Shown here: positions 36,325 to 47,343 of the stretch, in pieces
Position numbering within the stretch: position 1 is the stretch's first letter
How the letters are laid out: every line of letters starts with the position of its first letter
NCBI GenBank assembly: GCA_900317425.1
Contig: ONGR01000005.1
Location: 26,641-90,640, forward strand
Source of the DNA: an uncultured Eubacteriales bacterium
GTDB taxonomy: Bacteria; Bacillota; Clostridia; Oscillospirales; Oscillospiraceae
DNA length: 64,000 bases
Direction: 5' to 3'
Position numbers and translations under genes: made by a program
Notes under the pieces: generated by a model
What the model was told of the DNA's origin: nothing
What the model saw: only the letters and a program-made list of their open reading frames with translations
The model's database searches: none

Positions 36325-37140
36325 TTACCGCAGGTCGAAGTACCAGCCGGCGGCGTAGTCGTCCCCGTGCCACTCATCCACCCGCAGGGCAAAGGGCTCC
36401 AGGCCATCGTACCCTTCGGCGTTAAAGTGAAGCAGAAGGCGGCCTTCGTCGGTGGTCTGGGTGGTCAGATCATTCAGTTCCTGCTCGACGCCCTCATCGT
36501 CGATACAGCAGAGCGTGGCATAGAATTCGTGGTCGCTGTCAGCAAAGGCCGCCTCCAGCTCCACGATGATCGCCTTCTCCTGATCGTCCCGGGTCCAGCT
36601 GTTCACGGTGATCGTCGTGCCATCCAACAGGACCAGCTCATCTCCCATGGGCGCGTCGTAGGAATACTCGTCAGCAGGGGTCACCACCACGCTGCCGGGC
36701 ACGGGATCGTCCTCGTGGAATCCTCCCTCAAAAACACGGTCTAGCACGTTGGTACCGGCCAGAATGGCCAGGATAATGGCCAACACAGCGCCCAGGATAC
36801 CGCTGCCCCTGGACCTCTTTTTCCTGCCCTTTCCGGCGGCAAGCTGGTTCAGAAACGCCGCCGCACTCTGACCGGCTTTGTGCGTCTCCTTCCGCTTGCC
36901 GTGGCGGGTCTGATCCTCATAGCAGACCTTCTCCTCGTGGCACTCCTTCTCCTCAAAGCAAACCTTGCCGGCAGCCTTGTTCCGCTTCTCATAGGCGGCG
37001 TCCGTCATATGCTGGATGGTGCCGTCGGGATTCACGCGCTCCCGCTTGGGCGGGCGGTTATAGGCGCCGCAGCCGGGGCAGCAGCCCTCTTTCTCATAGC
37101 TGTAGATCTTTCCACATGCCTTGCAGCGGATGTTAGCCAT
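36325..37140 (-). CDS. Zinc-ribbon single-pass membrane protein
   Basis: A 271-residue protein with an N-terminal zinc ribbon (CKAC and CPGC pairs at about 6-24), a charged Cys/Glu-rich stretch with a short repeat (CFEEKECHEEKVCYEDQT), one transmembrane helix at about 112-132, and an external beta domain of 130 residues rich in acidic residues. The external part resembles DUF4352/5067-like lipoprotein domains, but I do not recognise a named family. A TATAAT at 37277-37272 on the minus strand is a likely -10. The layout, zinc ribbon inside and beta domain outside, echoes proteins of the 22-kb cluster. Confidence 0.65.
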   Translation of the reverse strand: MANIRCKACGKIYSYEKEGCCPGCGAYNRPPKRERVNPDGTIQHMTDAAYEKRNKAAGKVCFEEKECHEEKVCYEDQTRHGKRKETHKAGQSAAAFLNQLAAGKGRKKRSRGSGILGAVLAIILAILAGTNVLDRVFEGGFHEDDPVPGSVVVTPADEYSYDAPMGDELVLLDGTTITVNSWTRDDQEKAIIVELEAAFADSDHEFYATLCCIDDEGVEQELNDLTTQTTDEGRLLLHFNAEGYDGLEPFALRVDEWHGDDYAAGWYFDLR

Positions 37141-37293
37141 AGGATCCCCTCCCTTTTCTGTTCTCTATCTGTGGAGATGATACCATCTCTCGGGCGATCT
37201 GTCTATCAACCTGGGGTTGCCGGTGGGCACTTTTTTCGTCGCCATAGCGCAACCTGAGGTTTCATGCTCTCATTATACCATAACGCTGCAACG

Positions 37294-37340
37294 AAAAACA
37301 CCCTTTTCTATGGGCACAGTCCATAGAAAAGGGTGTTTTT
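37294..37340 (-). terminator. Terminator of the S10-spc-alpha operon
   Basis: A perfect 20-bp stem (37294-37313 with 37321-37340) with a seven-base loop, ending in TTTTT on the minus strand. It lies 18 bases after the rplQ stop codon. Confidence 0.95.
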
Positions 37341-37358
37341 ATGTTCGGTATCTTCCGC

Positions 37359-37703
37359 TTACTTCACCAGTTCGATGATGGCGGTCTCAGCGGCGTCACC
37401 GCGGCGAACGCCGGTGCGGATGATGCGGGTATAACCGCCGTTGCGCTCAGCGTACTCCGGGGCGATCTGCTTGAACAGCTTGTTGGCAACGTCCTCTCTG
37501 GTGATGAAGGCCAGAGCCTGACGGTAAGCTGCCAGGTCGCCCTTCTTGCCGAGGGTGATCATCTTCTCGGCCATGGGCTTGATCTCCTTGGCGCGGGTGA
37601 TGGTGGTCTCCATCTGGCCCTTGTCCAGGAAATCGGTGACCTGCTGACGGAGCATCGCCATACGCTGATCGGTGGTCTTACCGAGCTTACGAGTTCCGGG
37701 CAT
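37359..37703 (-). CDS. rplQ: 50S ribosomal protein L17
   Basis: A 114-residue L17, the last gene of the ribosomal supercluster, next to rpoA as in most bacteria. It begins [18 protein letters not shown], the conserved N-terminus, and carries [17 protein letters not shown] in the middle. It binds near the exit side of the large subunit. An AGGAGG-type site precedes the ATG and a strong terminator follows. Confidence 0.97.
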   Translation of the reverse strand: MPGTRKLGKTTDQRMAMLRQQVTDFLDKGQMETTITRAKEIKPMAEKMITLGKKGDLAAYRQALAFITREDVANKLFKQIAPEYAERNGGYTRIIRTGVRRGDAAETAIIELVK

Positions 37704-37749
37704 TTCAGTTTCCTCCTTGTAAGGATATTCCGCGCGAAGCGCGAAGCAG

Positions 37750-38703
37750 TTAGTTGTTTTCTTCGCTGGCCAGGGACAGACCCATCATCGCCAGCTTGTT
37801 GATGACTTCCTCCAGAGACTTGCGTCCCAGGTTGCGCACCTTCATCATCTCGTCCTCGGTCTTGGAGATCAAGTCCTCGACGGTATTGATATTGGCGCGC
37901 TTGAGGCAGTTGAAGCTGCGAACGGACAGATCCAGCTCCTCGATGGTCAGCTCCAGCACCTTGTCACGCTGATCGGTGGATTTCTCCACGACGGTGGACT
38001 TGTCGCCCAGCGTATCGCTCAGGTCGGTGAAAAGGGCGAAGTGATCGCAGAGGATCTTCGCGCCCAGGGACACAGCGTCACGGGCGGAAATGGTGGAATC
38101 CGTCCAGACCTCCAGGGTCAGCTTGTCGAAGTCCGTCATGGTGCCAACGCGGGTGTTCTCCACCGTGTAGTTGACCTTGTACACGGGGGTATAGATCGAG
38201 TCGATGGGGATAACGCCGATCACGCCGCCCCGCAGCGCCTTGTTGCGGTCTGCGGACACGTAACCGCGGCCGTGATTCAGGGTGATCTCCATGCTCAGCG
38301 TGGCGCCCACGTCCAGAGTCGCAATGTGCAGCTCGGGATTCAGGACTTCCACCTCGCCGTCGCTCTTGATGTCGCCGGCCGTGACCTCACAGGGACCGAC
38401 AGCCTCGATAAAGACCGTCTTGGTGCCCTCGCAATACAGCTTGGTCAGCAGGTTCTTGACATTCAGAACGATCTCCGTCACGTCCTCTTTCACACCGGGA
38501 ATGGTGGAAAACTCGTGCTGGACGCCGGCGATCTTGATGCTGGTGGCGGCGGTTCCGGGCAGGGACGAGAGCATAATGCGGCGCAGCGCATTGCCCAGGG
38601 TCGTGCCGTAGCCGCGCTCCAGAGGCTCGATCACATATTTTCCATAGGAGGCATCGCCGGGTGTTTCAATACACTCGATCTGGGGCTTCTCAATTTCGAT
38701 CAT
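37750..38703 (-). CDS. rpoA: RNA polymerase alpha subunit
   Basis: A 317-residue alpha subunit. Start at 38703 ([13 protein letters not shown]) with GGAGGG upstream; the longer reading from 38754 is not supported. The N-terminal domain has [20 protein letters not shown] for dimer and beta contacts; the C-terminal domain (about 245-317) has the [23 protein letters not shown] helix-hairpin-helix that touches UP elements and activators. It is placed between rpsD and rplQ as usual. Confidence 0.97.
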   Translation of the reverse strand: MIEIEKPQIECIETPGDASYGKYVIEPLERGYGTTLGNALRRIMLSSLPGTAATSIKIAGVQHEFSTIPGVKEDVTEIVLNVKNLLTKLYCEGTKTVFIEAVGPCEVTAGDIKSDGEVEVLNPELHIATLDVGATLSMEITLNHGRGYVSADRNKALRGGVIGVIPIDSIYTPVYKVNYTVENTRVGTMTDFDKLTLEVWTDSTISARDAVSLGAKILCDHFALFTDLSDTLGDKSTVVEKSTDQRDKVLELTIEELDLSVRSFNCLKRANINTVEDLISKTEDEMMKVRNLGRKSLEEVINKLAMMGLSLASEENN

Positions 38704-38790
38704 GCAGTACCCTCCTTCAAATTCTCGTTGCAGCGCAGGACAAGTCCCGCGCATATTTGGATTCGTATGCTAATGAGGGTGGCGACCCTA

Positions 38791-39393
38791 TTACTTGGAG
38801 TACAACTCGACGATGAGGTGCTCTTCGATGGGCATGTCGATATCCTCGCGGGCGGGAAGCTTGGCAACAGTGCCCTTCAGGGCGTTCTTGTCGCGCTCCA
38901 GCCACTGGGGAACGGTGACCATGGGAGCATCTTCGGCGGTCAGGCGCTTGAAGGCGGCGTTGGAACGGCTGCCTTCCTTGACCTCGATCACATCGCCCAC
39001 ACGAACCAGATAGGAGGGGATGTTCACCTTCTGACCGTTCACGGTGAAGTGAGCGTGGTTCACCAGCTGACGGGCCTCACGGCGGGTCATGGCGAAGCCC
39101 AGACGGTACACCACGTTGTCCAGACGGCGCTCAACCAGGCTCAGCAGGTTCTCGCCGGTCTTGCCGGGCATACGGGAAGCCTTCTCATAGTACATATGGA
39201 ACTGCTTCTCCAAAATGCCATAGACGAACTTGACCTTCTGCTTCTCATTCAACTGAACAGCATACTCGCTCTTCTTCTTTCTCATCTGGCCGCCGGGGTT
39301 GCGCTTGGTCTCCTTCTTGGAGTAACCCATGACGGTAGGAGAAATGCCCAGCGCCTTGCAACGCTTGGCGATCGGCTGCATATTCTTAGCCAT
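38791..39393 (-). CDS. rpsD: 30S ribosomal protein S4
   Basis: A 200-residue S4 with an S4 RNA-binding domain at about 90-155 ([34 protein letters not shown]). This is the zinc-free form: the N-terminus has no CxxC set. It nucleates assembly of the 30S body. Its position within the alpha operon between rpsK and rpoA matches other Clostridia; in Bacillus it is elsewhere. Confidence 0.96.
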   Translation of the reverse strand: MAKNMQPIAKRCKALGISPTVMGYSKKETKRNPGGQMRKKKSEYAVQLNEKQKVKFVYGILEKQFHMYYEKASRMPGKTGENLLSLVERRLDNVVYRLGFAMTRREARQLVNHAHFTVNGQKVNIPSYLVRVGDVIEVKEGSRSNAAFKRLTAEDAPMVTVPQWLERDKNALKGTVAKLPAREDIDMPIEEHLIVELYSK

Positions 39394-39416
39394 AATCTAA
39401 AATCCTCCTTCTTAAC

Positions 39417-39821
39417 TTACACGCGACGACGCTTGGGGGGACGGCATCCGTTGTGGGGGATGGGGGTGACGTCCTTGATCATCGTCACTTCCAGACCCAC
39501 GGCCTGCAGGGCGCGGATGGCAGCCTCACGACCCTGGCCGGGGCCCTTCACGAAGACCTCAACGGTCTTCAGGCCGTGCTCCATGGCCGCCTTGGCAGCG
39601 GTCTCGGCAGCACTCTGTGCAGCAAAGGGAGTGGACTTCTTGCTACCACGGAAACCCAGGCCGCCGGAGGAGGCCCAGCTCAGAGCGTTGCCCTGAGAGT
39701 CGGTAACGGTAACCATGGTGTTGTTGAAGGAAGAACGGATATGGACCTGTCCTTTTTCAACGTTTTTCTTTTCACGACGGCGGCGAATGACCTTCTTGCC
39801 GCTGTTCTTAGCAGTAGCCAT
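39417..39821 (-). CDS. rpsK: 30S ribosomal protein S11
   Basis: A 134-residue S11 with the conserved core [18 protein letters not shown], the [14 protein letters not shown] segment and the basic tail [13 protein letters not shown]. It lies in the 30S platform near the E site. Located 23 bases upstream of rpsD and 17 bases after rpsM. Confidence 0.97.
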   Translation of the reverse strand: MATAKNSGKKVIRRRREKKNVEKGQVHIRSSFNNTMVTVTDSQGNALSWASSGGLGFRGSKKSTPFAAQSAAETAAKAAMEHGLKTVEVFVKGPGQGREAAIRALQAVGLEVTMIKDVTPIPHNGCRPPKRRRV

Positions 39822-39838
39822 ACTTGATTCTCCCCTCC

Positions 39839-40207
39839 TTACTTCTTCTTGTTAGCAATGGTCTTCTTGGGACCCTTGCGGGTACGGGCGTTGGTCTTGC
39901 TGCGCTGACCACGAACGGGCAGGCCGCGGCGATGACGGGTGCCGCGATAGCAGCCGATCTCCGTCAGACGCTTGATGTCCAGCGCCACCTGACGACGCAG
40001 ATCACCCTCGACCACGTACTCGTGGTCAATGGCCTCACGGAGCTTGTTCTCCTCGGCCTCGGTCAGATCCTTCACGCGGGTGTCAGGGTTAATGCCTGTT
40101 TTCGCCAGGATGTCCTGAGCGCTCTTTCTGCCAATACCATAGATATAGGTCAAACCGATTTCGATTCGCTTATCCTTGGGCAGGTCAATACCGGCAATAC
40201 GTGCCAT
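39839..40207 (-). CDS. rpsM: 30S ribosomal protein S13
   Basis: A 122-residue S13. Begins [24 protein letters not shown] and has the [21 protein letters not shown] basic tail split at conserved positions. It contacts tRNA and the 50S subunit at the top of the 30S head. It follows the tiny rpmJ gene by 26 bases. Confidence 0.97.
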   Translation of the reverse strand: MARIAGIDLPKDKRIEIGLTYIYGIGRKSAQDILAKTGINPDTRVKDLTEAEENKLREAIDHEYVVEGDLRRQVALDIKRLTEIGCYRGTRHRRGLPVRGQRSKTNARTRKGPKKTIANKKK

Positions 40208-40233
40208 ACTTTTAAAGCACCTCCACTTTCTAC

Positions 40234-40579
<346 letters not shown>

Positions 40580-40583
40580 GTGT

Positions 40584-40865
40584 TCATCCCTCCTGGTCTG
40601 GATTACCGCTGCTCACGGCAGCGATGGCTCTACGAAGCTCACTGTTGGTGATTTTTTCGTTGCTCCTGATCTTTTCGGCGACAGGGCTTTGGCTCCGGGC
40701 CACCAGCTCCACGTGCTTGCGCCGCTTCCGCTTGGGGCTCTCCAGCCGCCGCCGCTTGCCGTCGGCCAGCAGGAGGAAGTCACCCTCCGTCGCGAGGACG
40801 AAGAAGTAACTCCCCGTGTCCCTGCCGGCGATTGCTTTTACGATGTTTGATTTCGCAATGTCCAT
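40584..40865 (-). CDS. KOW-domain RNA-binding protein (L14e-like)
   Basis: A 93-residue basic protein with a KOW-type core ([20 protein letters not shown], then [20 protein letters not shown]). Firmicutes commonly encode such an L14e/L6e-like protein between map and infA; it is thought to bind RNA or ribosomes. Here it sits exactly in that place, with four bases to infA and four bases after map, so it is part of the operon. Precise role not known. Confidence 0.85.
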   Translation of the reverse strand: MDIAKSNIVKAIAGRDTGSYFFVLATEGDFLLLADGKRRRLESPKRKRRKHVELVARSQSPVAEKIRSNEKITNSELRRAIAAVSSGNPDQEG

Positions 40866-40869
40866 AGCG

Positions 40870-41631
40870 TTACACCAAAGACTTCTCGGGATCCGTCAGG
40901 ATCTCCGGCTCGCCGTCCGTGATGAGAATCGTATTCTCATAGTGGGCGGCGTTCTTGCCGTCGGCGGTCTTCACCGTCCAGCCGTCGCTCATCTGGATGA
41001 TCGACGCGGTACCGGCGTTCACCATGGGCTCCACGGCGATGGTCATGCCCCGCAGCAGGCGGGGACCGTGACCGGGCTCACCGTAGTTGGGGACCTCGGG
41101 CGCCTCGTGCATCTTCCGTCCGATGCCGTGACCGACATATTCCCGGACGATGCTGAAGCCCTGGGCCTCCACGTAGGTCTGTACGGCGTGGGAGATGTCC
41201 TTGATGTGGTACCCCTCCCGGGCGTACTTGATGCCCTCGAAGAAGCTCTGCTGGGTCACGCGGATCAGCCGCATGGCCTCCTCGGACACCTGACCGCAGG
41301 GGTAGGTGCCGGCGCAGTCCCCGTGGAATCCGCCGATGTAGGCGCCCACGTCCACGCTGACGATGTCGCCCTCGTGCAGCACCCGTTTGCCGGGAATGCC
41401 GTGGATGATCTCGTCGTTGACGCTGACGCACACGCTGGCGGGATAGCCGTTGTAGTTGAGAAACGACGGGACGGCTCCCTGGGACTTGATGAACTCGAAC
41501 ACTGCTTTGTCAATTTGGTGGGTTGTTACGCCGGGTTTTACCATTTCCCGTGCCACAGCACGGGCAGCCGCGGTAATTTTTCCCGCCCGGCGCATCAGTT
41601 CGATCTCGCGGTTGGATTTCAGTGTGATCAT
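40870..41631 (-). CDS. map: Methionine aminopeptidase type I
   Basis: A 253-residue MetAP that removes the initiator methionine. The metal site residues lie in [20 protein letters not shown] (two Asp), [13 protein letters not shown] (His) and VEPMVN (Glu). The ATG at 41631 overlaps the adk stop (ATGA), with GAGG eight bases upstream; the GTG three codons earlier is less likely. Placement adk-map-KOW-infA is typical of Clostridia. Confidence 0.97.
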   Translation of the reverse strand: MITLKSNREIELMRRAGKITAAARAVAREMVKPGVTTHQIDKAVFEFIKSQGAVPSFLNYNGYPASVCVSVNDEIIHGIPGKRVLHEGDIVSVDVGAYIGGFHGDCAGTYPCGQVSEEAMRLIRVTQQSFFEGIKYAREGYHIKDISHAVQTYVEAQGFSIVREYVGHGIGRKMHEAPEVPNYGEPGHGPRLLRGMTIAVEPMVNAGTASIIQMSDGWTVKTADGKNAAHYENTILITDGEPEILTDPEKSLV

Positions 41632-42266
41632 TGTTCGCACCTCAATACCGCCAGGATCGCCTGTGTCGTATCCTCCACAGAGGGCTGATCCGGCACAGTT
41701 TTCAGAATCCCACGGGCCTCGTAGAAACCCTTCAGGGGCTCTGTCTCTTTATGATAGACCGACAGACGATCCAGGACCGTCTCCGGCTTATCATCCTTGC
41801 GCTGCACCAGCTTGCCGCCGCAGCTATCGCACACGCCTTCGACCTTGGAGGGAACACTGACGATGTGATAGCTTCTGCCGCAAACCTCGCACACGCGACG
41901 GCCGCTCATCCGCTGAACGATCTTCTCGTCCGGCACCTCGATGGCGACCACGGCGTCGAATCTGATACCGGCCTCCTCCAATGCCTCGGCCTGAGCGATC
42001 GTGCGGGGCACGCCGTCCAGGATGAAGCCGTTGGCACAGTCGGCCTCTTGTAAGCGCTCATTGATGACACCGATGATGACCTCATCGGGCACCAGATGTC
42101 CGGCGTCCATGTACTCCTTGGCCTTCAGGCCCACAGGCGTACCGTTCTTGATCGCCGCACGCAGGATGTTTCCGGTGGAAATCGTGGGGATCCCCAGGAT
42201 TTCCTTCAGAATTTCCGCCTGGGTGCCCTTACCGGCACCCGGAGCACCTAAAAGAATCAGTTTCAT
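41628..42266 (-). CDS. adk: Adenylate kinase
   Basis: A 212-residue adenylate kinase that interconverts ATP plus AMP and two ADP. P-loop [11 protein letters not shown] at residues 6-16, NMP site around [10 protein letters not shown], and a LID domain with the four zinc cysteines of Gram-positive enzymes (CEVCGRSYH and CDSCG). Lies between secY (10-base gap) and map (4-base overlap). Confidence 0.97.
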   Translation of the reverse strand: MKLILLGAPGAGKGTQAEILKEILGIPTISTGNILRAAIKNGTPVGLKAKEYMDAGHLVPDEVIIGVINERLQEADCANGFILDGVPRTIAQAEALEEAGIRFDAVVAIEVPDEKIVQRMSGRRVCEVCGRSYHIVSVPSKVEGVCDSCGGKLVQRKDDKPETVLDRLSVYHKETEPLKGFYEARGILKTVPDQPSVEDTTQAILAVLRCEQ

Positions 42267-42276
42267 GATACACCTC

Positions 42277-43560
42277 TTATTCCAGGAACCCCTTGTACTG
42301 ACGCATCAGCATCTGAGACTCCAGGGCCTGGACGGTCTCCAGCGCAACACCCACGACGATGATGACGGAGGTGCCGCCGATAGCCAGGTTGGGAACGCTC
42401 ACGGCCTTGCCGATGATCAGCGGTAGGATCGCCACAACACCCAGATAGATGGCGCCGAACAGCGTCACCTTGTTCAACACCTTCCTGATGAAGTCTGTGG
42501 TGGGCTTGCCCGGACGGAAACCGGGGATGAAGCCGCCGTTCTTCTTCAGGTTGTTGGAGATCTCCACGGGGTTGAACTGGATGGTGGAGTAGAAATAGCT
42601 AAAGCCAATGATCAGAAGGAAGTAGATCAGCATGTACAGGACCGACTTGGTGTCGATGGCCTGCAGAACGCCGTACCAGAAGGTGCCCTCTGCCGGCGAC
42701 GGGAAGAACGCGGCGACGGTAGCGGGGATCATGGCGATAGACTGGGCGAAGATGATGGGCAGAACGCCGGACATGTTCACCTTCATGGGAAGGGTGGATG
42801 CCTGGCCGCCGTACATCTTGCGGCCCACCTGACGCTTGGCATACTGTACGGGGATGCGGCGCTCGGCGCCGTTGACCCAGGTGATCAGAACGATCAGGGC
42901 CAGCACACCCACGACGATCAGCAGCACCATCCACCACTTCAAGGTACCGGCACGCAGACCGGCGAACATCTGTCCGACCAGAGTGGGGACGCGGCTGAGA
43001 ATGCCGGCGAACAGGATGATGGAAATGCCGTTGCCGATGCCGAACTCGGTGATCTGCTCACCCATCCACATGACGAAGGCACTGCCGGCGATGAAGGAAA
43101 CAACGATCACCAGGAACGCCCAGAAGTGGTTGGCGGTCAGGATGTTGGCCCGGTTCATCAGCACGTAGTAGCCCCAGCCCTGCAGAACGGCAATGGCGAT
43201 GGTGGCATAGCGGGTAATGGACTGGATCTTCTTCTTGCCCTCCTCGCCGCCGTCGCGGGCCAGACGCTCCAGGGAGGGGATGGCGATGGTCAGCAGCTGG
43301 ATGATGATGGAGCTGTTGATGTAGGGCTGGACGCCCAGGGCGAAGATGGTGGCATTGGCAAAGGCGCCGCCGGACATCACGTTGTACAGGCCAAGCACCG
43401 TGGTGCTCATCTGATCGATGTACTGGCCCAGCAGACGGGTGTTCACATAGGGGGCGGGGATGGCGTTACCAATGCGGAAGATCAGCAGGATCAGCGCGGT
43501 AAAGACGATCTTCTTGCGAAGCTCGGGGATCCCCCACGCCTTGCGGATCGTTGCAATCAC
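42277..43560 (-). CDS. secY: Preprotein translocase subunit SecY
   Basis: A 427-residue SecY with ten predicted membrane helices, the channel of the Sec translocon. Conserved stretches include [17 protein letters not shown] and [13 protein letters not shown]. The start is GTG at 43560, one base after the rplO stop, with GAGGTG seven bases upstream. Partner genes secA and secG lie elsewhere in this window. Confidence 0.97.
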   Translation of the reverse strand: MIATIRKAWGIPELRKKIVFTALILLIFRIGNAIPAPYVNTRLLGQYIDQMSTTVLGLYNVMSGGAFANATIFALGVQPYINSSIIIQLLTIAIPSLERLARDGGEEGKKKIQSITRYATIAIAVLQGWGYYVLMNRANILTANHFWAFLVIVVSFIAGSAFVMWMGEQITEFGIGNGISIILFAGILSRVPTLVGQMFAGLRAGTLKWWMVLLIVVGVLALIVLITWVNGAERRIPVQYAKRQVGRKMYGGQASTLPMKVNMSGVLPIIFAQSIAMIPATVAAFFPSPAEGTFWYGVLQAIDTKSVLYMLIYFLLIIGFSYFYSTIQFNPVEISNNLKKNGGFIPGFRPGKPTTDFIRKVLNKVTLFGAIYLGVVAILPLIIGKAVSVPNLAIGGTSVIIVVGVALETVQALESQMLMRQYKGFLE

Positions 43561-43561
43561 T

Positions 43562-44002
43562 TCAGATCACCTCGGCCTTTCCACCGGCCGCTTCGATGGC
43601 TTCCTTGGCGGCCTGGGAGAAGGCGTTGGCCTGCACGGTCACCTTCTTGGTCACGTTACCGTTACCCAGAACCTTGTAGCCGTACTCACACTTGCTCAGG
43701 ATACCCTTGGCAAGCAGAGCCTCTGCGGTGACGACCTCGCCGTCCTCAAACTTGTTGAGGGCGCTCAGGTTGATGATCTCCAGGGGCTTAGCGAAAATGT
43801 TGTTGAAACCGCGCTTGGGGATGCGGCGGGCCAGAGGCATCTGGCCGCCCTCAAAGCCGATGCGGGTGCCGCCGCCGGAGCGGGCCTTCTGACCCTTGTG
43901 GCCGCGGCCGGCGGTCTTGCCGTTACCGGAGCCGGCGCCCCGGCCCTTGCGATAGGCTTCCTTGGTGGAGCCAGCTGCGGGAGACAGTTCATTCAGTTTC
44001 AT
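43562..44002 (-). CDS. rplO: 50S ribosomal protein L15
   Basis: A 146-residue L15. N-terminal glycine/basic region [20 protein letters not shown] and the [15 protein letters not shown] segment are characteristic. It is a late-assembly protein of the 50S core. Sits between rpmD and secY as in other bacteria. Confidence 0.97.
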   Translation of the reverse strand: MKLNELSPAAGSTKEAYRKGRGAGSGNGKTAGRGHKGQKARSGGGTRIGFEGGQMPLARRIPKRGFNNIFAKPLEIINLSALNKFEDGEVVTAEALLAKGILSKCEYGYKVLGNGNVTKKVTVQANAFSQAAKEAIEAAGGKAEVI

Positions 44003-44016
44003 TCTCTCGCACCTCC

Positions 44017-44199
44017 TTATTCAGCTTCGGTGACCTGCAGCAGGTAACCGATCTTGGCGATCTTGCCGCGGGTCTGGTCATTGTCGGGCTGCACGGTGCT
44101 GTCGCCGATCTTGCGCAGACCCAGGGAATGGGCAGTAGCAATGTGCTTTTCCAGTCTGCCGTTGAGGCTCTTGACGAGCTTGATATTCAGATTAGCCAT
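44017..44199 (-). CDS. rpmD: 50S ribosomal protein L30
   Basis: A 60-residue L30 beginning [15 protein letters not shown] with the conserved [17 protein letters not shown] middle. A longer reading up to 44334 overlaps rpsE and is rejected. TTAAGGAGG precedes the ATG. Confidence 0.96.
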   Translation of the reverse strand: MANLNIKLVKSLNGRLEKHIATAHSLGLRKIGDSTVQPDNDQTRGKIAKIGYLLQVTEAE

Positions 44200-44210
44200 G
44201 GTTGCCCTCC

Positions 44211-44717
44211 TTAACCTACGATCTCGTCCGTGGTCTTGCCGCGGGTGCGGGCGACCTCTTCCGGCGTACGCAGGGCCTTCAGGCCCTCGAAGGTGGCAGC
44301 CACCACGTTGACAGCGGTGTTGGAGCGCAGGCACTTGGTACGGATATCCTTGATGCCGGCAGCCTCCATGATGATACGCACCGGACCGCCGGCGATCACA
44401 CCGGTACCGGGAGCGGCGGGCTTCATCAGCACGCGGCCGGCGCCAGCCTCACCGATCACCTCGTGGGGGATGGTGCTGCCGGACAGGGACACATTGATCA
44501 TGTTCTTCTTGGCGTCTTCAATGCCCTTGCGGATCGCCTCGGGCACCTCGGCGGCCTTGCCCAGGCCGAAACCGACCTTGCCCTTGCCGTCGCCGACGAC
44601 CATCAGAGCGGAGAACTTCATGACACGACCGCCCTTGACCGTCTTGGACACGCGGTTCGTGGCTACGACTTTCTCGATATACTCGCTGGGTTCTCTTTCA
44701 AATCTTGCCATTGTCAT
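44211..44717 (-). CDS. rpsE: 30S ribosomal protein S5
   Basis: A 168-residue S5 with the dsRBD-like N-terminal domain ([35 protein letters not shown]) and the C-terminal part with [19 protein letters not shown]. It shapes the mRNA entry path and decoding fidelity. Two in-frame ATGs (44717 and 44711) lie behind the same GGAGG, so the start may be two codons later. Confidence 0.97.
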   Translation of the reverse strand: MTMARFEREPSEYIEKVVATNRVSKTVKGGRVMKFSALMVVGDGKGKVGFGLGKAAEVPEAIRKGIEDAKKNMINVSLSGSTIPHEVIGEAGAGRVLMKPAAPGTGVIAGGPVRIIMEAAGIKDIRTKCLRSNTAVNVVAATFEGLKALRTPEEVARTRGKTTDEIVG

Positions 44718-44730
44718 TTATCCTCCTCTC

Positions 44731-45090
44731 TTAGAATTCCAGGCCGCCCTCGCGGGCGCCTTCGGCCAGCTCAGCAACGCGGCCGTGGTACACGTAACCG
44801 CCGCGGTCAAACACAACGGCGTCGATGCCCTTGGCCTTGCAGCGCTCGGCGACCAGCTTGCCCACGGCACGGGCTGCGGTCTTGTTGCCGCCGTTGCCTT
44901 CGATCTCCTTGTCCAGGGAGGAAGCGGAAACCAGCGTGTTGCCGGCCACGTCGTCGATCACCTGGGCATAGATATTCTTCTCGCTGCGGAACACGTTCAG
45001 ACGGGGACGCTCAGGAGTGCCGAACACCTTGGAGCGGACTCTCTTGTGGCGCTTCAAGCGCTGCGCGTTGGTATTGGGTCTCTTAATCAT
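44731..45090 (-). CDS. rplR: 50S ribosomal protein L18
   Basis: A 119-residue L18, a 5S rRNA-binding protein. The basic N-terminus ([20 protein letters not shown]), [20 protein letters not shown] and [20 protein letters not shown] are diagnostic. Located 13 bases upstream of rpsE. Confidence 0.97.
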   Translation of the reverse strand: MIKRPNTNAQRLKRHKRVRSKVFGTPERPRLNVFRSEKNIYAQVIDDVAGNTLVSASSLDKEIEGNGGNKTAARAVGKLVAERCKAKGIDAVVFDRGGYVYHGRVAELAEGAREGGLEF

Positions 45091-45105
45091 TTACGGCACA
45101 CCTCC

Positions 45106-45651
45106 TTACTTCTTGGCGCCAGTCTTACCCACCTTGCGGCGGATGACTTCATCAACATACTTGATACCCTTGCCCTTATAAGGCTCGGGAGGACGCTTCT
45201 CGCGGACTTCCGCCGCGAACTGGCCCACCTTCTGCTTGTCGCAGCCGGAGATCACGATCTTGTTGGCGGCGGGAACGTCGATGGTGATACCATCGATCTC
45301 GGGCACGATGACCTGATGGGAATAACCCAGGTTCATGACCAGCTTGTCGCCTTCCTTAGTGGCACGGTAACCGACACCGTTGATCTCCAGCTCCTTCTTG
45401 AAGCCTTCGCTGACGCCGACGACCATGTTGTGCAGCAGAGCGCGGGTCATGCCGTGCAGAGCGCAGTGAGCCTTGTCGTCGGAGGGGCGCTTAACATGGA
45501 TGACGTTGCCTTCCTGCTCCAGGATCATCTCGGGGTGCAGGGCCTGAGTCAGGGTACCCTTGGGGCCCTTGACGGTGACAACGTTGTTCTCCGCCACGGT
45601 GACTTCCACACCGGCGGGGACGGTAATGGGCATTCTACCAATTCTAGACAT
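45106..45651 (-). CDS. rplF: 50S ribosomal protein L6
   Basis: A 181-residue L6, which lies near the factor-binding site of the 50S. It starts [17 protein letters not shown], shows the two-domain repeat typical of L6, and ends with the [18 protein letters not shown]-like motif of the family (here [14 protein letters not shown]). Between rpsH and rplR as usual. Confidence 0.97.
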   Translation of the reverse strand: MSRIGRMPITVPAGVEVTVAENNVVTVKGPKGTLTQALHPEMILEQEGNVIHVKRPSDDKAHCALHGMTRALLHNMVVGVSEGFKKELEINGVGYRATKEGDKLVMNLGYSHQVIVPEIDGITIDVPAANKIVISGCDKQKVGQFAAEVREKRPPEPYKGKGIKYVDEVIRRKVGKTGAKK

Positions 45652-45666
45652 TGTTCAAATACCTCC

Positions 45667-46065
45667 TTACCATACGAATGCCAGGACTTCGCCGCCGACG
45701 TGAGCTGCGCGAGCAGCCTTATCGGTCATGACGCCCTTGGAAGTGGATACGATTGCGATGCCCAGACCACGCAGCACGCGGGGCAGTTCATCGGCGCCCA
45801 CGTAAACACGCAGGCCGGGCTTGGACACGCGGCGCAGACCGGAAATGACCTTCTCCTTGCCGGCGTTGTACTTCAGGGTGATGCGGATGATGCCCTGGGT
45901 ACCGTCGTCCACGATCTGGAAGGCCTTGATGTAGCCCTCGTCCAGCAGGATCTGAGCGATGCTCTTCTTCATGTTGGAGGCGGGAACGTCAACGGTCTCA
46001 TGCTTGGCGTTGTTGGCGTTGCGGATACGGGTCAGCATATCGGCAACAGGATCAGTGATGTGCAT
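45667..46065 (-). CDS. rpsH: 30S ribosomal protein S8
   Basis: A 132-residue S8, a primary 16S rRNA binder. It starts [20 protein letters not shown] and ends with the conserved [20 protein letters not shown] segment. In enteric bacteria S8 regulates the spc operon; here a 186-base spacer precedes the gene and might hold an equivalent site (inference). Confidence 0.97.
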   Translation of the reverse strand: MHITDPVADMLTRIRNANNAKHETVDVPASNMKKSIAQILLDEGYIKAFQIVDDGTQGIIRITLKYNAGKEKVISGLRRVSKPGLRVYVGADELPRVLRGLGIAIVSTSKGVMTDKAARAAHVGGEVLAFVW

Positions 46066-46251
46066 TTTGTTATCCTCCTATTTTAGAGTTACAGGCGTTT
46101 GCCTGTTTAGGCAGCGAGGTATCACTGCTAATTTGGAGCATCCGCGGACGGACACGTAATTAACAGTGACCTTTCGCCATCCTTTTATGTTACCAAGAGG
46201 GTGCCCCCTCTGCGGTACGGGTTTGGTTGCCCTTGCGGGCGGTTGGGTGAT
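46066..46251 (-). other. Long spacer between rpsZ and rpsH
   Basis: A 186-base gap inside the ribosomal cluster where neighbours have 10-25 bases. It has no plausible gene. A small stem (CAGGC-AAAC-GCCTG) occurs about 20 bases before the S8 ribosome binding site, and a G-rich block lies near the rpsZ end. It may be a control or processing site. Confidence 0.6.
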
Positions 46252-46437
46252 TTACCAGGAAGCCTTGCGGACACCGGGGATCTCGCCCTTGTAAGCCAGG
46301 GTCCGGAAGCAGATACGGCAGACACCGTAGTCACGCAGATAGGCGTGAGGACGGCCGCAGATCTTGCAGCGGTTGTACTTACGGGTGGAGAACTTCGCGG
46401 GAGCCTTCTGCTTCAGCTTCATAGACAGCTTTGCCAT
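46252..46437 (-). CDS. rpsZ: 30S ribosomal protein S14, zinc type
   Basis: A 61-residue S14 of the short zinc-binding form, with [20 protein letters not shown] (C-x2-C...C-x2-C). It ends RKASW as is typical. No second zinc-free S14 is seen here. Between rplE and rpsH. Confidence 0.96.
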   Translation of the reverse strand: MAKLSMKLKQKAPAKFSTRKYNRCKICGRPHAYLRDYGVCRICFRTLAYKGEIPGVRKASW

Positions 46438-46454
46438 GTTCGTACTCCTCCTAA

Positions 46455-46994
46455 TCAGCGTTCAAAGGGAGCGCCGACCAGGGTCAGCAGCTCACGAGCT
46501 TCTTCATCGGTCTGGGCCGTGGTGCAGATGACGATATCCATGCCGCGGATCTTGTCGATCTTGTCGTACTCGATCTCGGGGAAAATCAGCTGCTCCTTGA
46601 CACCCAGGGCATAGTTGCCGCGGCCGTCGAAGGCGTTGGCGCTGATGCCGCGGAAGTCGCGGACACGGGGCAGAGCCACGTTGAACAGACGATCCAGGAA
46701 CTCCCACATCTTGTCGCCGCGCAGCGTCACCTTGGCGCCGACGGGCATGCCCTCACGCAGCTTGAAGTTAGCCACGGACTTCTTGGCGATGGTGATGATA
46801 GCCTTCTGGCCGGTGATGGCGCTCAGGTCTTTCACCACGGCATCCAGGACCTTGGGGTTCTCACGAGCCTCGCCGCAGCCCACGTTCACGACGACCTTGT
46901 CGATCTTGGGAATCTGCATGGTGGACTTGTAACCGAACTTCTTGAAGAGAGCGGGAGCCACTTCCTCAGTGTACTTAACTTTCAGACGTGCCAT
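46455..46994 (-). CDS. rplE: 50S ribosomal protein L5
   Basis: A 179-residue L5, which binds 5S rRNA and the P-site tRNA. Landmarks are [34 protein letters not shown] and [10 protein letters not shown]-like [13 protein letters not shown]. It overlaps nothing and follows rplX by 19 bases. Confidence 0.97.
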   Translation of the reverse strand: MARLKVKYTEEVAPALFKKFGYKSTMQIPKIDKVVVNVGCGEARENPKVLDAVVKDLSAITGQKAIITIAKKSVANFKLREGMPVGAKVTLRGDKMWEFLDRLFNVALPRVRDFRGISANAFDGRGNYALGVKEQLIFPEIEYDKIDKIRGMDIVICTTAQTDEEARELLTLVGAPFER

Positions 46995-47013
46995 TTTTCA
47001 CTACTCTCCTTTC

Positions 47014-47328
47014 TCAAAGCTCGGCGCCGCAGTGCTTGCACACGCGGACCTTCTTGCCGTCCTTCACCTGGAAGGCGACGCGGGTGGCCTTGTCGCACTT
47101 GGGGCAGACGACCTGGACCTTGCTGGCGTACAGAGCGGCCTCACGCTTGACGATGCCGCCCTCCTCGCCCTGACGGTGGGGCTTGATGTGGCAGGTCACC
47201 ATGTTGACGCCCTCGACAACGACCTTGCGCTCGCTGGGGATGGTGCCCAGGACCTTGCCGGTCTTGCCCTTGTCCTTGCCGGACAGAACGACGACCTTGT
47301 CGTTCTTCTTGATCTTCAGACTATTCAT
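47014..47328 (-). CDS. rplX: 50S ribosomal protein L24
   Basis: A 104-residue L24 with an N-terminal KOW motif (KNDKVVVLSGKDKGKTGKVL). The C-terminus has a zinc-ribbon-like CPKC...CKHC pair, a feature of several Firmicutes L24 proteins. It initiates 50S assembly. Between rplN and rplE. Confidence 0.97.
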   Translation of the reverse strand: MNSLKIKKNDKVVVLSGKDKGKTGKVLGTIPSERKVVVEGVNMVTCHIKPHRQGEEGGIVKREAALYASKVQVVCPKCDKATRVAFQVKDGKKVRVCKHCGAEL

Positions 47329-47343
47329 TTCTCTGGCCCCTCC

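Noticed and set aside
46066-46251. Small gene in the rpsZ-rpsH gap
   Set aside because: No frame has a start, ribosome binding site and plausible composition together.
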